Shown: piece by piece, positions 16,612 to 26,582 of the stretch
How positions within the stretch are numbered: the stretch's first letter is position 1
Layout of the letters: every line of letters begins with the position of its first letter
NCBI RefSeq assembly: GCF_019711415.1
Contig: NZ_JAIGNJ010000002.1
Span: forward strand, 372,001 to 436,000
Source of the DNA: Qipengyuania vesicularis
GTDB taxonomy: Bacteria; Pseudomonadota; Alphaproteobacteria; Sphingomonadales; Sphingomonadaceae
Direction of reading: 5' to 3'
DNA: 64,000 bases
Program-made: the position numbers and the translations under genes
Notes under the pieces: generated by a model
The model's database searches: none
Told to the model about the DNA's origin: nothing
The model's input: only the letters and a program-made list of their open reading frames with translations

Positions 16612-17627
16612 GCGGCTTCCTCCGTGATGGACAGGAGCGCGTCACGCTTGGCGAGGAGTTCGGCGGTTTCGGGGCCATCGCCTGGCTCGCCCATTGCAGC
16701 GTGGACCCGGTCGAGCCGTGCGGCGGCTTCCTGCGAGAGAGAAGGAAAGCGCGCGGCGATCGCCTGCTGGTCTTCCATCTTCGCCCAGCAGTTCAGGATG
16801 ATGTCGCATCCCGCATCGAGCGCCTTTGCACCGCGCTCGACGATCGTGCCCTCGAGCGCCTGCATGTCGATATCGTCGGTAAACAGCAGGCCGTCGAAGC
16901 CGATCTTGCCGCGAATCACGTCGCGAATGACCGTCTGCGACAAGGTCGCCGGGTTCTCGGCATCCCATGCGTCGAACACGATATGCGCGCTCATGCCCAA
17001 GGGATGTGAGGAGAGTGTGCGGAACGGCTCGATATCCACTTCGAGCTCCTCCGCACTCGCCTCTACGCGCGGCAACTCCTTATGGCTGTCGACCGTCGCC
17101 CTGCCGTGGCCGGGCATGTGTTTGAGGCAGCCGACGACGCCGCCGCGCGCCATGCCATCGAGCACCGCGCGGCCGAGTGCCGCGACCTGCATCGGTTCGC
17201 TGCCCAGCGAACGGTCGCCGATCACATCGTCAGTCTCGGGGCGGCGCACATCTAAGGGGGCATGGTAATCCACCGACACGCCGACTTCGGCCAATTCGCG
17301 GGCCATCGCCTCCGCATTCACCCGCGCCGCCTCGATCGCGGAGGCAGGAGCGATCTCATAGAGCCTGGCGAAGGCTTCACCGGCCGGGTATTTCGACCAT
17401 TCGGGCGGCTTCATGCGCGTCACGCGCCCACCTTCCTGGTCGATCGAGATGACCAACCGGTCGCGTCCGTGGATGGCGCGCAAATCATCGGTAAGTGCCC
17501 GCATCTGGTCGCGGGTTTCGCAATTGCGCGCGAACAGGATGTAGCCCGCCGGATCGGCATCCTTGAAGAAGGCGCGCTCATCGGCCGTCAGTTCGAGGCC
17601 GGAAATGCCGAAAATGGCGGGTGTCAT
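16608..17627 (-). CDS. nagZ: Beta-N-acetylhexosaminidase (cell wall recycling)
   Basis: The 339-residue GH3 enzyme shows SIDQEGGRV (about 61-69), the family signature KHMPGHG (169-175), the Asp-His dyad of DSHKELP (D180, H182) and the nucleophile region FTDDIDM. NagZ removes N-acetylglucosamine from anhydro-muropeptides in the cytoplasm during peptidoglycan recycling; no signal peptide is seen. It follows the SPOR gene with a 91-base gap and overlaps scpA by 4 bases. Confidence 0.94.
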   Translation of the reverse strand: MTPAIFGISGLELTADERAFFKDADPAGYILFARNCETRDQMRALTDDLRAIHGRDRLVISIDQEGGRVTRMKPPEWSKYPAGEAFARLYEIAPASAIEAARVNAEAMARELAEVGVSVDYHAPLDVRRPETDDVIGDRSLGSEPMQVAALGRAVLDGMARGGVVGCLKHMPGHGRATVDSHKELPRVEASAEELEVDIEPFRTLSSHPLGMSAHIVFDAWDAENPATLSQTVIRDVIRGKIGFDGLLFTDDIDMQALEGTIVERGAKALDAGCDIILNCWAKMEDQQAIAARFPSLSQEAAARLDRVHAAMGEPGDGPETAELLAKRDALLSITEEAA

Positions 17628-17718
17628 GGAAGGAAACTGCGGCGATTCCCTGCAGAATCCAAGCGCAGCGGAGTCGGCAGGTGTGGAAATTAAGGTAGGT
17701 TGAGGCCTTTGTGGGTGC

Positions 17719-18420
17719 CTATTTCACGAAACAGGCCAGCCCGTCGTCCTTCAGGCGACCGCACAGCGCCCTGGCTTCGGCGTTGTTCGCAGTGACCGCC
17801 TGGAGCCGGTAGACAGTCCCGATATCGACCTTTGCCTGCACCACGCGGTGGCGAACTCCGTTGAGTGCTTCGGTCTGGCGCATCAGCCTGCCCCAGGCTT
17901 CCTTCGCATCGCTCCATTTCGGGAAGGCGCCTACCTGGACATAGGTGCCCGGCCGATCCGGCGTTCGCTCGCCCTCGTTGAGGGTAGTTGCTAGCGACGG
18001 GCCGGCAACTTCGGCGCCCTCGGCAGGCGAGGCGCTCGGTGTCGGGGTCGGCTCTGCGAGCTTTCCTTCGCGGGTCTGGCCCTCGCCCACGGCAAAGCTG
18101 GTATCACCGGTTCCGGCATAGGTCTTGCCGCCAGCCTCTTCGGGCTTGGTTTTGTAGGGTTCTTCGGGGGCTGCGATTACGCTGCCGTCGGCCGGAGGCT
18201 CGTCGCCAGACGATCCCAGTGCGAGCCATGCCGCCGCCACAATCGCACCGACGACGACGAGTGAAAGCACCCCCAGCAGCACGAGGCGCGAGGTCGCATA
18301 TCCGCCTTCGTTTTCTTCGTCCTCGCCCGATTCGAGCCAGGGAAGATCTTCCTCGCCGTCGATCAGTTCGAGATCGGCGATGGTCCAGTCCTCGTCATGC
18401 TCATAGGGCGGCCGCGCCAT
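17719..18420 (-). CDS. SPOR-domain membrane protein
   Basis: The 233-residue protein has an acidic cytoplasmic N-terminus, one membrane helix (about residues 46-68), a Pro/Thr/Glu-rich linker and a C-terminal SPOR domain (about 155-233, starting at GTYVQVGAFPKWSDA). SPOR domains bind denuded glycan strands in septal peptidoglycan, so it probably acts at the division site. It lies 3 bases after argS and before nagZ, an order kept in many alphaproteobacteria. Confidence 0.88.
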   Translation of the reverse strand: MARPPYEHDEDWTIADLELIDGEEDLPWLESGEDEENEGGYATSRLVLLGVLSLVVVGAIVAAAWLALGSSGDEPPADGSVIAAPEEPYKTKPEEAGGKTYAGTGDTSFAVGEGQTREGKLAEPTPTPSASPAEGAEVAGPSLATTLNEGERTPDRPGTYVQVGAFPKWSDAKEAWGRLMRQTEALNGVRHRVVQAKVDIGTVYRLQAVTANNAEARALCGRLKDDGLACFVK

Positions 18421-18423
18421 GGC

Positions 18424-20163
18424 TTACATCTCCTCCACCGCCTCGACACCAAGGATGCCGAGACCGTTGCGGATCACCTGACCGACCTGATCTGCCACAA
18501 ACAACCGCGCGCCCGTCAGTTCGGCATCCTCTTCCTGGATGATCCGCTTCTTCGGGTCATCGTTACCCGCATTCCAGAAACTGTGGAAGGCGGCGGCGAG
18601 ATCGCCGAGGAAAAACGCGATCCGGTGCGGTTCGCGTGCCCTCGCGGCAGCTTCGACCACACGCGGGAACTGGGCGGCTTCGCGCACGAGCGCGAGTTCA
18701 TCTGCGCCGAGCCGGTCGAGATGTTCGTCGCTCGGCGCGACGCCTGCCTTGCGCAAGGTCGAACGAATGCGCGCATGGGCATACTGAAGGTAGAATACCG
18801 GATTGTCCTTGCTCGCCTCGACCACCTTGGCGAAGTCGAATTCCATCTGCGCTTCGGGCTTGCGGGTGAGCATGGTGAAACGCACCACGTCCTTGCCGAC
18901 CTCGTTCACGACATCGGCAATGCTGATGAAATTGCCCGAGCGTTTGGACATCTTCACCGGCTCACCATCGCGCATCAGATTGACCATCTGAACTAGCTTG
19001 ACGTCGAACGGCACCTCGCGACCGGCGCCCTTGGTCAGCGCGGCAACCGCAGCCTTGATGCGCTTTACCGTGCCCGCATGATCGGCACCCCAGATGTCGA
19101 TCAGCGCGTCGGCGTTCTCGGCCTTCTGGAAGTGATAGGCGAGATCGGCACCGAAATAGGTCCATGCGCCGTTCGATTTCTTGATGGGCCGGTCCTGGTC
19201 GTCGCCAAACTCGGTGGAGCGGAACAGCGGCAATTCGACCGGTTCCCAGTCCTCGGGCGGGGCCTTGCCCTTCGGGGCCTCGAGGACGCCATCGTAAACG
19301 AAACCATGCTCGCGCAGCCACGCCTCGGCCTCTTCGGGCTTCTTGGCAGCCTGCAACTTGGCTTCGGAAGAGAACAGGTCGTGATGGATGCCAAGCTGGG
19401 CGAGATCGGCCCGGATCATGTCCATCATCGCGGCAACCGCACGCTCGCGGAAAATTGCGAGCCAGTCGGCTTCGTCCGCATCCTTGTAGGCCGCGCCGAA
19501 TTCCTGTGCGAGCTTTTCGCCCACCGGTTTCAGGTATTCACCCGGGTAGAGACCTTCGGGGATCTCGCCGACATCCTCGCCAAGTGCCTCACGGTAACGA
19601 ATGTGTACCGAACGGGCGAGAACGTCTACCTGACCGCCGGCATCGTTTACGTAGTATTCGCGCGTTACCTTGTGGCCCGAGAATTCGAGCAGGCCCGCCA
19701 GCGCATCGCCCACGACAGCACCGCGGCAATGGCCCATGTGCATCGGCCCGGTCGGATTGGCCGAGACGTATTCCACATTGACCGTCTGCCCGCCGCCAAG
19801 CTGCGAGCGACCATAGTCTTCTCCCAGCGCGGCAATTGCCTTGAGTTCGCGCAGCCATGCCTGTTCCGACAAACGCAGGTTGATGAATCCGGGGCCGGCA
19901 ATGCTCGCCTCGGTAATGTCGGGTTCGCGCGTAAGATGCTCGACGATCAGTTCGGCGAGCGCGCGCGGATTGGTCTTTGCCTGCTTGGCCAGCACCATGG
20001 CCGCATTGGTGGCGAGATCGCCATGCGAGGGATCGCGCGGAGGCTCCACCGTCACGCCCGATCGGTTCGTCTCGGGCGGAAGGTGGCCTTCCATCTCGAG
20101 AGCGTTCAGAACGGCGTCGATTTTAGCGGCGAAACCCGCGTGGAGAGTCTGGATGTCGGACAT
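18424..20163 (-). CDS. argS: Arginyl-tRNA synthetase
   Basis: The start at 20163 (MSDIQTL) matches the usual ArgS N-terminus better than an in-frame ATG 27 bases upstream; neither has a strong ribosome-binding site. The 579-residue class I synthetase shows the ArgS N-terminal domain, the HIGH-type motif in NPTGPMHMGH, the KMSKRSG loop, and the C-terminal anticodon-binding DALR-type domain. It charges tRNA-Arg. It heads the run argS-SPOR-nagZ-scpAB-tatABC. Confidence 0.95.
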   Translation of the reverse strand: MSDIQTLHAGFAAKIDAVLNALEMEGHLPPETNRSGVTVEPPRDPSHGDLATNAAMVLAKQAKTNPRALAELIVEHLTREPDITEASIAGPGFINLRLSEQAWLRELKAIAALGEDYGRSQLGGGQTVNVEYVSANPTGPMHMGHCRGAVVGDALAGLLEFSGHKVTREYYVNDAGGQVDVLARSVHIRYREALGEDVGEIPEGLYPGEYLKPVGEKLAQEFGAAYKDADEADWLAIFRERAVAAMMDMIRADLAQLGIHHDLFSSEAKLQAAKKPEEAEAWLREHGFVYDGVLEAPKGKAPPEDWEPVELPLFRSTEFGDDQDRPIKKSNGAWTYFGADLAYHFQKAENADALIDIWGADHAGTVKRIKAAVAALTKGAGREVPFDVKLVQMVNLMRDGEPVKMSKRSGNFISIADVVNEVGKDVVRFTMLTRKPEAQMEFDFAKVVEASKDNPVFYLQYAHARIRSTLRKAGVAPSDEHLDRLGADELALVREAAQFPRVVEAAARAREPHRIAFFLGDLAAAFHSFWNAGNDDPKKRIIQEEDAELTGARLFVADQVGQVIRNGLGILGVEAVEEM

Positions 20164-20209
20164 GCCCGCGCGCCTAGACGAATGGCGCAAAATGGCAAGA
20201 TACTTGGAC

Positions 20210-20863
20210 CTAGCGCGTCGCGTTGTAGCGCAGCTGGTCTTCGGTCAGCTGGAACCCGACGAGCAGTTCGAAGGTCGCGCGCTGGACCGCAGCGCGGACT
20301 TCGGGATCGGCCAGCGGATCAAGCGCGGCGTCGGGATCGCCAGCACGGCGCTTGCGGGTGATCTTCTCGCGGATATCGGCCGGCAGGGTTGCCTCGGCAC
20401 GGCTCACATAGGCCGCCGCGTTCGCGCTTGCCTGCGCGCGCTCCTGGCCATCGGCGAAGTTCAGGGTAACTGTTCCTACGCGCTTGGTCACCACCGCGCT
20501 GCCACCGCGCAGCACGGTCGAGAAATAGGGTAGCTGGACACTGCGGGCCCCGCGCGTATCGGTCCGCCGGGCGACTACGTTGAAGGACGCTTCGGTGTAG
20601 ACCTGTTCTCCGCCTTCGTTGCAGGTCGATGTCAGGTCAGTCATCGCCGCAGTCACGTCGAGATCAGCTAGGGTCTTGGACGTCGGGCTGCGGAACAGGG
20701 TCACATCGCCGGTGTAATCGGGGATACCGACTGCAGGACAGGCCGTGCGCACGGCGGTGATGCCAGCTCCGCCATTATCAACCACCAGTTCACCGGAAGT
20801 CCTGCATCCTGCCAGCACGATACCCAGCGTAAGGGCAGTCAGGAGGCGAATTCGGTTGGTCAT
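20210..20863 (-). CDS. Hypothetical lipoprotein
   Basis: The start at 20863 gives a lipoprotein signal with lipobox LAGC (lipidated Cys about residue 19); upstream in-frame sequence is not coding-like. The 217-residue product has a mixed beta pattern and two cysteines in the mature part (TACPAVG and TSTCNEG), and ends in a charged helical region. I do not recognise the family. It lies 46 bases upstream of argS on the same strand and divergent from ispH. Confidence 0.7.
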   Translation of the reverse strand: MTNRIRLLTALTLGIVLAGCRTSGELVVDNGGAGITAVRTACPAVGIPDYTGDVTLFRSPTSKTLADLDVTAAMTDLTSTCNEGGEQVYTEASFNVVARRTDTRGARSVQLPYFSTVLRGGSAVVTKRVGTVTLNFADGQERAQASANAAAYVSRAEATLPADIREKITRKRRAGDPDAALDPLADPEVRAAVQRATFELLVGFQLTEDQLRYNATR

Positions 20864-20887
20864 GTCTGCGGCAATCCTCGTGTCTTC

Positions 20888-20897
20888 GTATGCATAC
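20888..20897. promoter_or_regulatory. Small palindrome between divergent genes
   Basis: GTATGCATAC is a perfect 10-base palindrome in the 93-base gap between the lipoprotein gene and ispH. It could be an operator but a palindrome of this size can occur by chance. Confidence 0.2.
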
Positions 20898-20956
20898 CTG
20901 ATGGCAGGCGACGCGTGCCCTAGCTTGGCGCGATGCAAAGCGCTAGGGGGGCCTGC

Positions 20957-21943
20957 ATGAACGCACCCTTTCAATCCCCTGACGACCGTCCGCAGTCGAG
21001 CGATCCGCGCCTTCCGCTGAAGCTGCTAATCGCCGCGCCTCGAGGATTTTGCGCCGGAGTCGATCGCGCGATCGAGATCGTCGAAAGGGCGCTGGAGAAG
21101 TACGGACCTCCCGTCTATGTCCGGCACGAGATCGTCCACAATCGTTATGTAGTGGATACGCTCAAGACCAAGGGTGCGATTTTTGTCGAGGAACTGGACG
21201 AAGTTCCCGACGATGCGCCGGTAGTCTTCTCCGCTCATGGCGTTCCGAAATCGGTGCCGGCTGAAGCACAGCGTCGCAAACTGCTCTATGTCGATGCTAC
21301 GTGCCCCTTGGTCAGCAAGGTGCACCGCCAAGCCGAACGCCAGATCGAAAAGGGACAGCACATCCTCTTCATCGGCCATGCCGGCCACCCTGAGGTTATC
21401 GGGACCATGGGCCAGGTGCCTGAAGGCCGAATCACGCTGGTGGAGACGATCGCAGACGTGGAAGCGCTTCCTTTCACCGACGAGGACAATCTCTCCTTCC
21501 TCAGCCAGACAACGCTATCGGTCGATGATACCGCAGATATCATCGCTGCCTTGCAGTCTCGCTATCCGCACATCGTTGCGCCCAAGGCGGAGGACATCTG
21601 CTACGCCACGAGCAACCGCCAGGCTGCGGTCAAGCAGATTGCACCTGCAAGCGATCTCGTACTTGTGATCGGCGCACCCAATTCTTCCAATTCGCTCCGG
21701 CTGGTGGAGGTGTCCGAAAGGCTCGGAACCGATGCAAAGCTGATCCAGCGCGCCGATGAGATTCAGCCGGAATGGTTGGAAGGAGTGGGCACGCTCGGCC
21801 TTACCGCGGGCGCATCCGCTCCCGAGAAGCTGGTCCGCGAAGTTGTCGACCGCCTTTCCGATTGGCGCCTCGTCGATGAACAGCCGATCGTTTCGGCCGA
21901 AGAGAACATGGTCTTCAAGCTGCCCCGGCAGCTCACCGAATAG
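20957..21943 (+). CDS. ispH: 4-hydroxy-3-methylbut-2-enyl diphosphate reductase
   Basis: The ATG at 20957 is preceded by an AGGGGG ribosome-binding site; another ATG 24 bases upstream lacks one. The 328-residue protein has the three iron-sulfur cysteines of Isp[12 protein letters not shown] (C32), [11 protein letters not shown] (C116) and [12 protein letters not shown] (near residue 210), plus SAHGVP and APNSSNS. It makes IPP and DMAPP in the last step of the MEP isoprenoid pathway. The next gene, thrB, begins at the base after its stop. Confidence 0.96.
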   Translation: MNAPFQSPDDRPQSSDPRLPLKLLIAAPRGFCAGVDRAIEIVERALEKYGPPVYVRHEIVHNRYVVDTLKTKGAIFVEELDEVPDDAPVVFSAHGVPKSVPAEAQRRKLLYVDATCPLVSKVHRQAERQIEKGQHILFIGHAGHPEVIGTMGQVPEGRITLVETIADVEALPFTDEDNLSFLSQTTLSVDDTADIIAALQSRYPHIVAPKAEDICYATSNRQAAVKQIAPASDLVLVIGAPNSSNSLRLVEVSERLGTDAKLIQRADEIQPEWLEGVGTLGLTAGASAPEKLVREVVDRLSDWRLVDEQPIVSAEENMVFKLPRQLTE

Positions 21944-22900
21944 GTGGCCGTCTACACCCATCTCGGAGCGGAAGAGCTCGCCCGGCTCATCGAGCACTAC
22001 GATGTGGGCGAACTCATCTCGGCGAAGGGCATTGCAGAAGGCGTGTCCAATTCAAATTGGTTGGTTGAAACGACCCGAAACCGGTACATCCTCACGATGT
22101 ACGAGCGCAGGATCGACATTGCGCAGCTACCGTTTTTCCTCGGCCTTTTGGATCATCTTGCGGCCAATGGCTGCGCTGTACCCGCGACGATCCACGACAA
22201 GTCGGGCGCGGCCTACCGCCAGATCGATGGCAAGGCGGTCGCGCTGATCGAATTCCTGCCGGGGATTTCGCCGACGGAACCCACACCTGCGCAAGCGCAC
22301 GCCGTAGGCGCCGCGATGGCCAAGGTGCACCTTGCCGCCAGGGATTTCAGGTCGAGTCGCGCCAACAATCTCACCCCAACCGACAGCGTCGCCATCCTCG
22401 AGAAGTGCGGCCGCGAACGACTGGCCCAAGTGGATGCAGGCCTTCCGGCGATCGTCGACCTGGCACAGGCTCTGGCGGCGGATTGGCCGAACGACCTGCC
22501 ACGTTCGATCATCCACTCTGACCTGTTCCCCGACAACGTCCTCATGCTCGGCGACGATGTGAGCGGCATGATCGACTTCTACTTCGCCTGCGACGACATG
22601 ATGGCGTACGATCTGGCCGTCACCCATGCGGCCTGGTGCTTCGATAAGTCCGGGTCCCGGTTCGCGGCGGATATCGGCGAGGCCATGATCGAAGGATACG
22701 AAACGGTCCGTTCGCTCGAGGCACGCGAACGTGCTGCCCTGCCCGCACTGGCGCAGGGCGCGTGCCTGCGCTTCGTCGCGAGCAGGGCCGAGGACTGGCT
22801 GGACGTGCCCGCCGATGCGCAGGTCGAGCGCAAGGACCCGATGGATTTCGTCCGCCGTTGGGATTTCTACGCCAGCCAGGGCCAGGCCGCATTTGCCTGA
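21944..22900 (+). CDS. thrB: Homoserine kinase (ThrB, aminoglycoside phosphotransferase fold)
   Basis: The 318-residue protein starts with GTG immediately after the ispH stop, a sign of translational coupling. It shows the alphaproteobacterial ThrB pattern: [11 protein letters not shown] near the N-terminus, the catalytic [10 protein letters not shown] loop and the [18 protein letters not shown] metal-binding block. It phosphorylates homoserine on the way to threonine. The ispH-thrB-rnhA order is common in alphaproteobacteria. Confidence 0.93.
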   Translation: MAVYTHLGAEELARLIEHYDVGELISAKGIAEGVSNSNWLVETTRNRYILTMYERRIDIAQLPFFLGLLDHLAANGCAVPATIHDKSGAAYRQIDGKAVALIEFLPGISPTEPTPAQAHAVGAAMAKVHLAARDFRSSRANNLTPTDSVAILEKCGRERLAQVDAGLPAIVDLAQALAADWPNDLPRSIIHSDLFPDNVLMLGDDVSGMIDFYFACDDMMAYDLAVTHAAWCFDKSGSRFAADIGEAMIEGYETVRSLEARERAALPALAQGACLRFVASRAEDWLDVPADAQVERKDPMDFVRRWDFYASQGQAAFA

Positions 22901-22928
22901 GCGCGGCGAAAGGCTAGAGCGCGCGGCA

Positions 22929-23378
22929 ATGAAACAAGTCGAAATATTCACCGACGGTGCCTGCAAGGGCAATCCCGGCCCGGGTGGCTGGGGCGCGTTG
23001 CTTCGCATGGGGCAGCATGAGAAAGAAATGAGCGGCGGCGAAGCAGAGACCACCAACAACCGAATGGAAATGACCGCCGCGATCCGCGCGCTGGGTGCGC
23101 TTCGCGAGACATGCGAGGTCGCGCTTCATACCGACAGCAAATATCTGATCGACGGGATCACCAAGTGGATTCACGGCTGGAAGAAGCGCGGCTGGGTCAA
23201 CGCGGCCAAGAAGCCTGTCGTCAATGAAGACCTGTGGCGCGAACTCGACGCCTTGCGGAGCAAGCACCAGGTTACGTGGCACTGGGTGAAGGGCCACTCG
23301 GGCCACCCGGAAAACGAACGGGTGGACCAGCTCGCCAGCGACGCCGCTGAACGGATCGCCGCTGGCGAAGACGGCTAG
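22929..23378 (+). CDS. rnhA: Ribonuclease HI
   Basis: The ATG at 22929 gives a 149-residue protein of normal length; the frame is open upstream but only inside thrB. It has the RNase H residues: D9 in [12 protein letters not shown], the Glu in [10 protein letters not shown]71-type Asp in [10 protein letters not shown], and the C-terminal ENERVDQLA Asp. It cuts RNA in RNA-DNA hybrids. It ends 2 bases before the stop of a convergent gene. Confidence 0.96.
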   Translation: MKQVEIFTDGACKGNPGPGGWGALLRMGQHEKEMSGGEAETTNNRMEMTAAIRALGALRETCEVALHTDSKYLIDGITKWIHGWKKRGWVNAAKKPVVNEDLWRELDALRSKHQVTWHWVKGHSGHPENERVDQLASDAAERIAAGEDG

Positions 23379-23380
23379 AC

Positions 23381-23557
23381 TTACGAGTTGTCTACGGTTT
23401 CCGCGCCGGGTCCGTTCTTCTGGATCGAAGCGATCGCATTCTTGGCGCTGTCCTTCGAGGAGTAACCTTCTGTCGAGAACATGACTTCCGAATTGTACTT
23501 GAAGCGCACGCGATATTCGCCTGCCTTGTCCTTATAGATTTCGAAATGGTGCGCCAC
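23381..23557 (-). CDS. YegP-family (DUF1508) small protein, single repeat
   Basis: The start is a GTG at 23557, preceded by a near-perfect AGGAGG ribosome-binding site 6 bases away. The 58-residue product has one DUF1508 repeat (FEIYKDKAGEYRVRFK...ENSKxxAKxAI type, here YSSKDSAKNAIASIQ). E. coli YegP carries two such repeats; this one has one. The function is unknown, though the family is small, soluble and widespread. It converges on rnhA with a 2-base gap. The GTG start makes it easy to mis-call as a longer protein. Confidence 0.85.
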   Translation of the reverse strand: MAHHFEIYKDKAGEYRVRFKYNSEVMFSTEGYSSKDSAKNAIASIQKNGPGAETVDNS

Positions 23558-23616
23558 TGTGCGGCCTCCTATCCTTGGTTTTGAGGCCGCCACCCTAACA
23601 AATGATACGCTCTTGG

Positions 23617-24714
23617 CTAGTCGAAGCGTGCAGCATCGTAGAGCGAAGCGTCGAGATCGCGGGTCATCTCGTCGCGCGAGCTTCCAAGCAGTAGCTGGGC
23701 AGCCAGCCGTGCGGCCGCCGGCGAAGTCTGGATGCCATAGCCCCCTTGCCCGGCAAACCACGCGAACCCTTCCACCTTCGGGTCATAGCCATAGACCGGC
23801 AATCGGTCGGGCGCGAAGCTCCGCAGCCCGGCCCAACGGCGCTCGACTGCCTCGATCTTCCAGTCGACGACTCGCTGCAGCCGGTCGATAGCTTGTGCCA
23901 CCGCAAGCTCTTCAGGGGCAGCATCACAGGGTTCGCTCGGCACCTCGTCGTGGGGGCTGAGCCACAGCTTTCCTGCCTCAGGCTTGAAATAGAAGCTCCC
24001 CCCGATGTCGAGCACGAGCGGTTGGTCGGGGTCCGGAGCAGGATTGGTCCTCAGCTGGACCACGGTCCGCAGATATGGAGTGATCCCGATCGGTTTTGCG
24101 CCAGCCAGCGTGGCGAGCGAATCTGCCCATGCCCCCGCTGCATTCACCAGAACGGCGGCACGAAAATTCCGGCCATCCTCGCAGCTCAATTGCCATAAGC
24201 CATCGGAGCGATGCGCCTCCCCGACCCGCGCACGGCATTCGAGTTGCACCGATCCGGCCTTGGCGCGCTTCAGGTAATGTGCGTGGAGACCCGCCACGTC
24301 GATATCGGCGCAGGCTGGTTCCCAGATCGCATCGGTCCATGCGCTTCGCAGACCGGATAGGTGCGATCGCAGGCCGTTCGCATCCAGTCGCTCGATCGAC
24401 GCCCCGGTGTCGCCGAAACGGTCCATGAAATCGTCCAGCGCGCCGCGGTCGTCTTCGCGTCCGATATAAAGCGCGCCGCGCTGTGTCAGGAAGCCATGTT
24501 CCCGCAGGTAGGCGCCGGATGCGAGTGTCAGCGGGACGAGTTCGGGGCCGCCATAGCATTCCTCCCAGAAGGCAGCCGACCGTCCGGTGGCGTGGTAACC
24601 CGGCCGGTCTTCGGCCTCGAGCAAGAGAACGCGTGCGCCGCCTTCTCCCAACTCTGCAGCGAGACTGGCACCGGCTATCCCAGCTCCGACAATGGCAAAA
24701 TCATAGGAGGTCAT
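23617..24714 (-). CDS. FAD-dependent amino acid oxidoreductase (DAO family)
   Basis: The 365-residue protein begins with the Rossmann FAD-binding motif GAGIAGASLAAEL and has RPGYHATGRSAAFW near residue 40, a sequence typical of D-arginine/D-amino-acid dehydrogenases of the DAO family. The C-terminal block WFAGQGGYGIQTSPAAA closes the FAD site. It probably oxidises an amino or imino acid, but the substrate is uncertain. Its start overlaps the stop of the alpha/beta hydrolase gene upstream by 4 bases (ATGA), so the two are probably co-translated. Confidence 0.83.
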   Translation of the reverse strand: MTSYDFAIVGAGIAGASLAAELGEGGARVLLLEAEDRPGYHATGRSAAFWEECYGGPELVPLTLASGAYLREHGFLTQRGALYIGREDDRGALDDFMDRFGDTGASIERLDANGLRSHLSGLRSAWTDAIWEPACADIDVAGLHAHYLKRAKAGSVQLECRARVGEAHRSDGLWQLSCEDGRNFRAAVLVNAAGAWADSLATLAGAKPIGITPYLRTVVQLRTNPAPDPDQPLVLDIGGSFYFKPEAGKLWLSPHDEVPSEPCDAAPEELAVAQAIDRLQRVVDWKIEAVERRWAGLRSFAPDRLPVYGYDPKVEGFAWFAGQGGYGIQTSPAAARLAAQLLLGSSRDEMTRDLDASLYDAARFD

Positions 24715-25715
24715 TTGCGGGCCGGTGCGACCCTTTCGAGGAACTCCGCAATGGCATCCATCGCCCGGTTGCGCACTTCCGGGACCTCGCGCAGGATTTC
24801 GTGGTGCGCTTCGTCACCGAATGCCGCCAGCTCTCCTTTCGGCAGGCGCTGTGCCGCACGCACTGCCGCTTCGTGCTTCACCAGCTTGTCGTTCGAAGTC
24901 GAAACGACCAACACCGGCACGTCCACTTGCTCCATCGCTCCCGGCGCCTCGAGCTCGCGGGTCGAGGCATAGGCGCGTTCCACCCAGCCCCAACTGCCCG
25001 GCCCCATGACCAGCTCGGGCCTGTTCTCCCGCCACCATAGCTCGTCTTCATAACGGGCATCGTCATGGGTGAGCAGTTCCCGGCGCCGGGCCGGAACCTC
25101 GCCCGGCTTCTCGCTCCACTTCCACGCCGGGCGTGTCGGGACACCGACCTTGTTCATGACGCGCGCGACCGAATGCAGCAATGCAAGCGGGAGCGGCGGC
25201 CCGGCCATTCCCAGCATCGGCGCAGACAGGACGACGGCATCGGGATCGACTGCGTTGTCGATCAGTGCCCGCATGATGATATGCCCGCCCATCGAATGCG
25301 CGATCAGGACATGTGGCCCCGGTGTCTGCTCCTTCCAATCCACCCAGAAGTGTTCGAGGTCGGCAACCCAGTCGGCGAAATCGCCGATGTGGCCAGTCAG
25401 TTTATCGTCGCCGAGGCGGCCGGAACCGGCCTGGCCGCGCCAGTCTGCCGCCGTGACCTTCCATCCGGCACGGTGCCATTCCTCGAGGCTTTCGAGATAC
25501 TTCTCATAGAAATCGCCCCGCCCCGGGAGGAACAGGATCGACCCGCGCGCAGAATCGCCTAGCCCCGTCCAGTCGATCCGCCGCAGGGCATGCCCGTCGG
25601 CGGCCTGCCACCTGCTTTCGACCGCGTGTTCGGGGATGGACCGGCGGTCGATTTCACCTCCGGCCTGCTGATCGTTCTGCTGCGAAATGGCATCCTCCGT
25701 ATTGCGCTCGGCCAT
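24711..25715 (-). CDS. Alpha/beta hydrolase (serine aminopeptidase / monoacylglycerol lipase type)
   Basis: The ATG at 25715 has AAAGGG just upstream; the frame is open further but reads antisense through cpaA. The 334-residue protein has an oxyanion-type FLPGRGDFYEKY segment, the nucleophile elbow HSMGGH, a late Asp in STSNDKLV and a His in GDEAHHEIL. This is the S33 hydrolase layout of lysophospholipases and monoacylglycerol lipases. The substrate is not known. It overlaps the FAD oxidoreductase gene by 4 bases and is divergent from cpaA with a 63-base gap. Confidence 0.85.
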   Translation of the reverse strand: MAERNTEDAISQQNDQQAGGEIDRRSIPEHAVESRWQAADGHALRRIDWTGLGDSARGSILFLPGRGDFYEKYLESLEEWHRAGWKVTAADWRGQAGSGRLGDDKLTGHIGDFADWVADLEHFWVDWKEQTPGPHVLIAHSMGGHIIMRALIDNAVDPDAVVLSAPMLGMAGPPLPLALLHSVARVMNKVGVPTRPAWKWSEKPGEVPARRRELLTHDDARYEDELWWRENRPELVMGPGSWGWVERAYASTRELEAPGAMEQVDVPVLVVSTSNDKLVKHEAAVRAAQRLPKGELAAFGDEAHHEILREVPEVRNRAMDAIAEFLERVAPARK

Positions 25716-25778
25716 GGTTACCCTTTGGTAAGCATGTTTCTGTAGCTCTGCCTTCCGCAACTTCACGGAAAGCAGGTC

Positions 25779-26492
25779 ATGGACCAACAGATTTTCACCT
25801 ATGTGCTGCTCGGCGGCTTGGCAATGGCGCTGCTGGTTGCAGCATTCACCGATCTCAAGAGTCGCACTATCGGGAACAAGCTGAACCTCGTCATCGCGGC
25901 GGGCGCTCCCTTCTTCTGGTGGGCAAACGGTCTCGACCTGTGGCCCGGTGTGGCGATCCAGCTTGGCATCGCTGCTGCAACCTTTGCCGTATGCGCATTG
26001 TTCTTCGCCATCCGCCAGATGGGCGGCGGCGACGTCAAACTGCTTACGGCGCTGGCCCTGTGGTTCCCGCCGACCAATTTCGTCGGCCTGGTCCTCATCA
26101 TGGCCATGCTGGGATGGGTACTGACCCTGGCCATGGGTATCTGGGCTGTTGCCCATTCGCGGATCGTAGGTGCCAAGCCGGTACGTGACACCGCGCTGCT
26201 GATGGCCTGCACGCTGATTGCAGCCAACTTCGCCAGCGCTGTCCTTGGCGGTCCAAAGCTCGCCATCCCGCAATCACTTATCGATACGCTGGGCGCCAAT
26301 CCGAACACCGCCATTCTGATCGCGCTGCTGCCGATCGCGATTCTTGCAGTCGTCACACTCGCATCAATCAGGATCATCCGGCGACACAATCGCGAACCCC
26401 GCATTCCCTACGGCCTCGCCATCTCGATGGCTGGCCTGTGGGTCGTAGGCGGCGGTTTCATCACCACCGCAGCAACTGCCGCAGGTGGATGA
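25779..26492 (+). CDS. cpaA: Prepilin peptidase of the Tad pilus system
   Basis: The 237-residue membrane protein has the two active-site aspartates of the A24 aspartyl prepilin peptidases: D25 in AFTDLKSR and D85 in the GGGD motif (MGGGDVKLL). It processes Flp-type prepilins. It is longer than a minimal CpaA because of extra C-terminal membrane helices (about residues 180-235). It is the first gene of the Tad locus; no flp pilin gene is present before it, which is unusual. Confidence 0.9.
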   Translation: MDQQIFTYVLLGGLAMALLVAAFTDLKSRTIGNKLNLVIAAGAPFFWWANGLDLWPGVAIQLGIAAATFAVCALFFAIRQMGGGDVKLLTALALWFPPTNFVGLVLIMAMLGWVLTLAMGIWAVAHSRIVGAKPVRDTALLMACTLIAANFASAVLGGPKLAIPQSLIDTLGANPNTAILIALLPIAILAVVTLASIRIIRRHNREPRIPYGLAISMAGLWVVGGGFITTAATAAGG

Positions 26493-26582
26493 AACCCGAT
26501 CTTAACCAATCCAGCCGTAGGGATGGAAACCATAGCTGCCCGCATTCGAATCTGACGGGCCATACGAGGGGGCTAAATAGCC

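Noticed and set aside
23381..23761. A 126-residue version of the YegP-like protein
   Set aside because: Only the last 58 residues match the DUF1508 pattern, and the GTG at 23557 has a near-perfect ribosome-binding site.
24711..26273. Longer form of the alpha/beta hydrolase starting at 26273
   Set aside because: The extra N-terminal part lies antisense within cpaA and has no family similarity; the ATG at 25715 has a ribosome-binding site.
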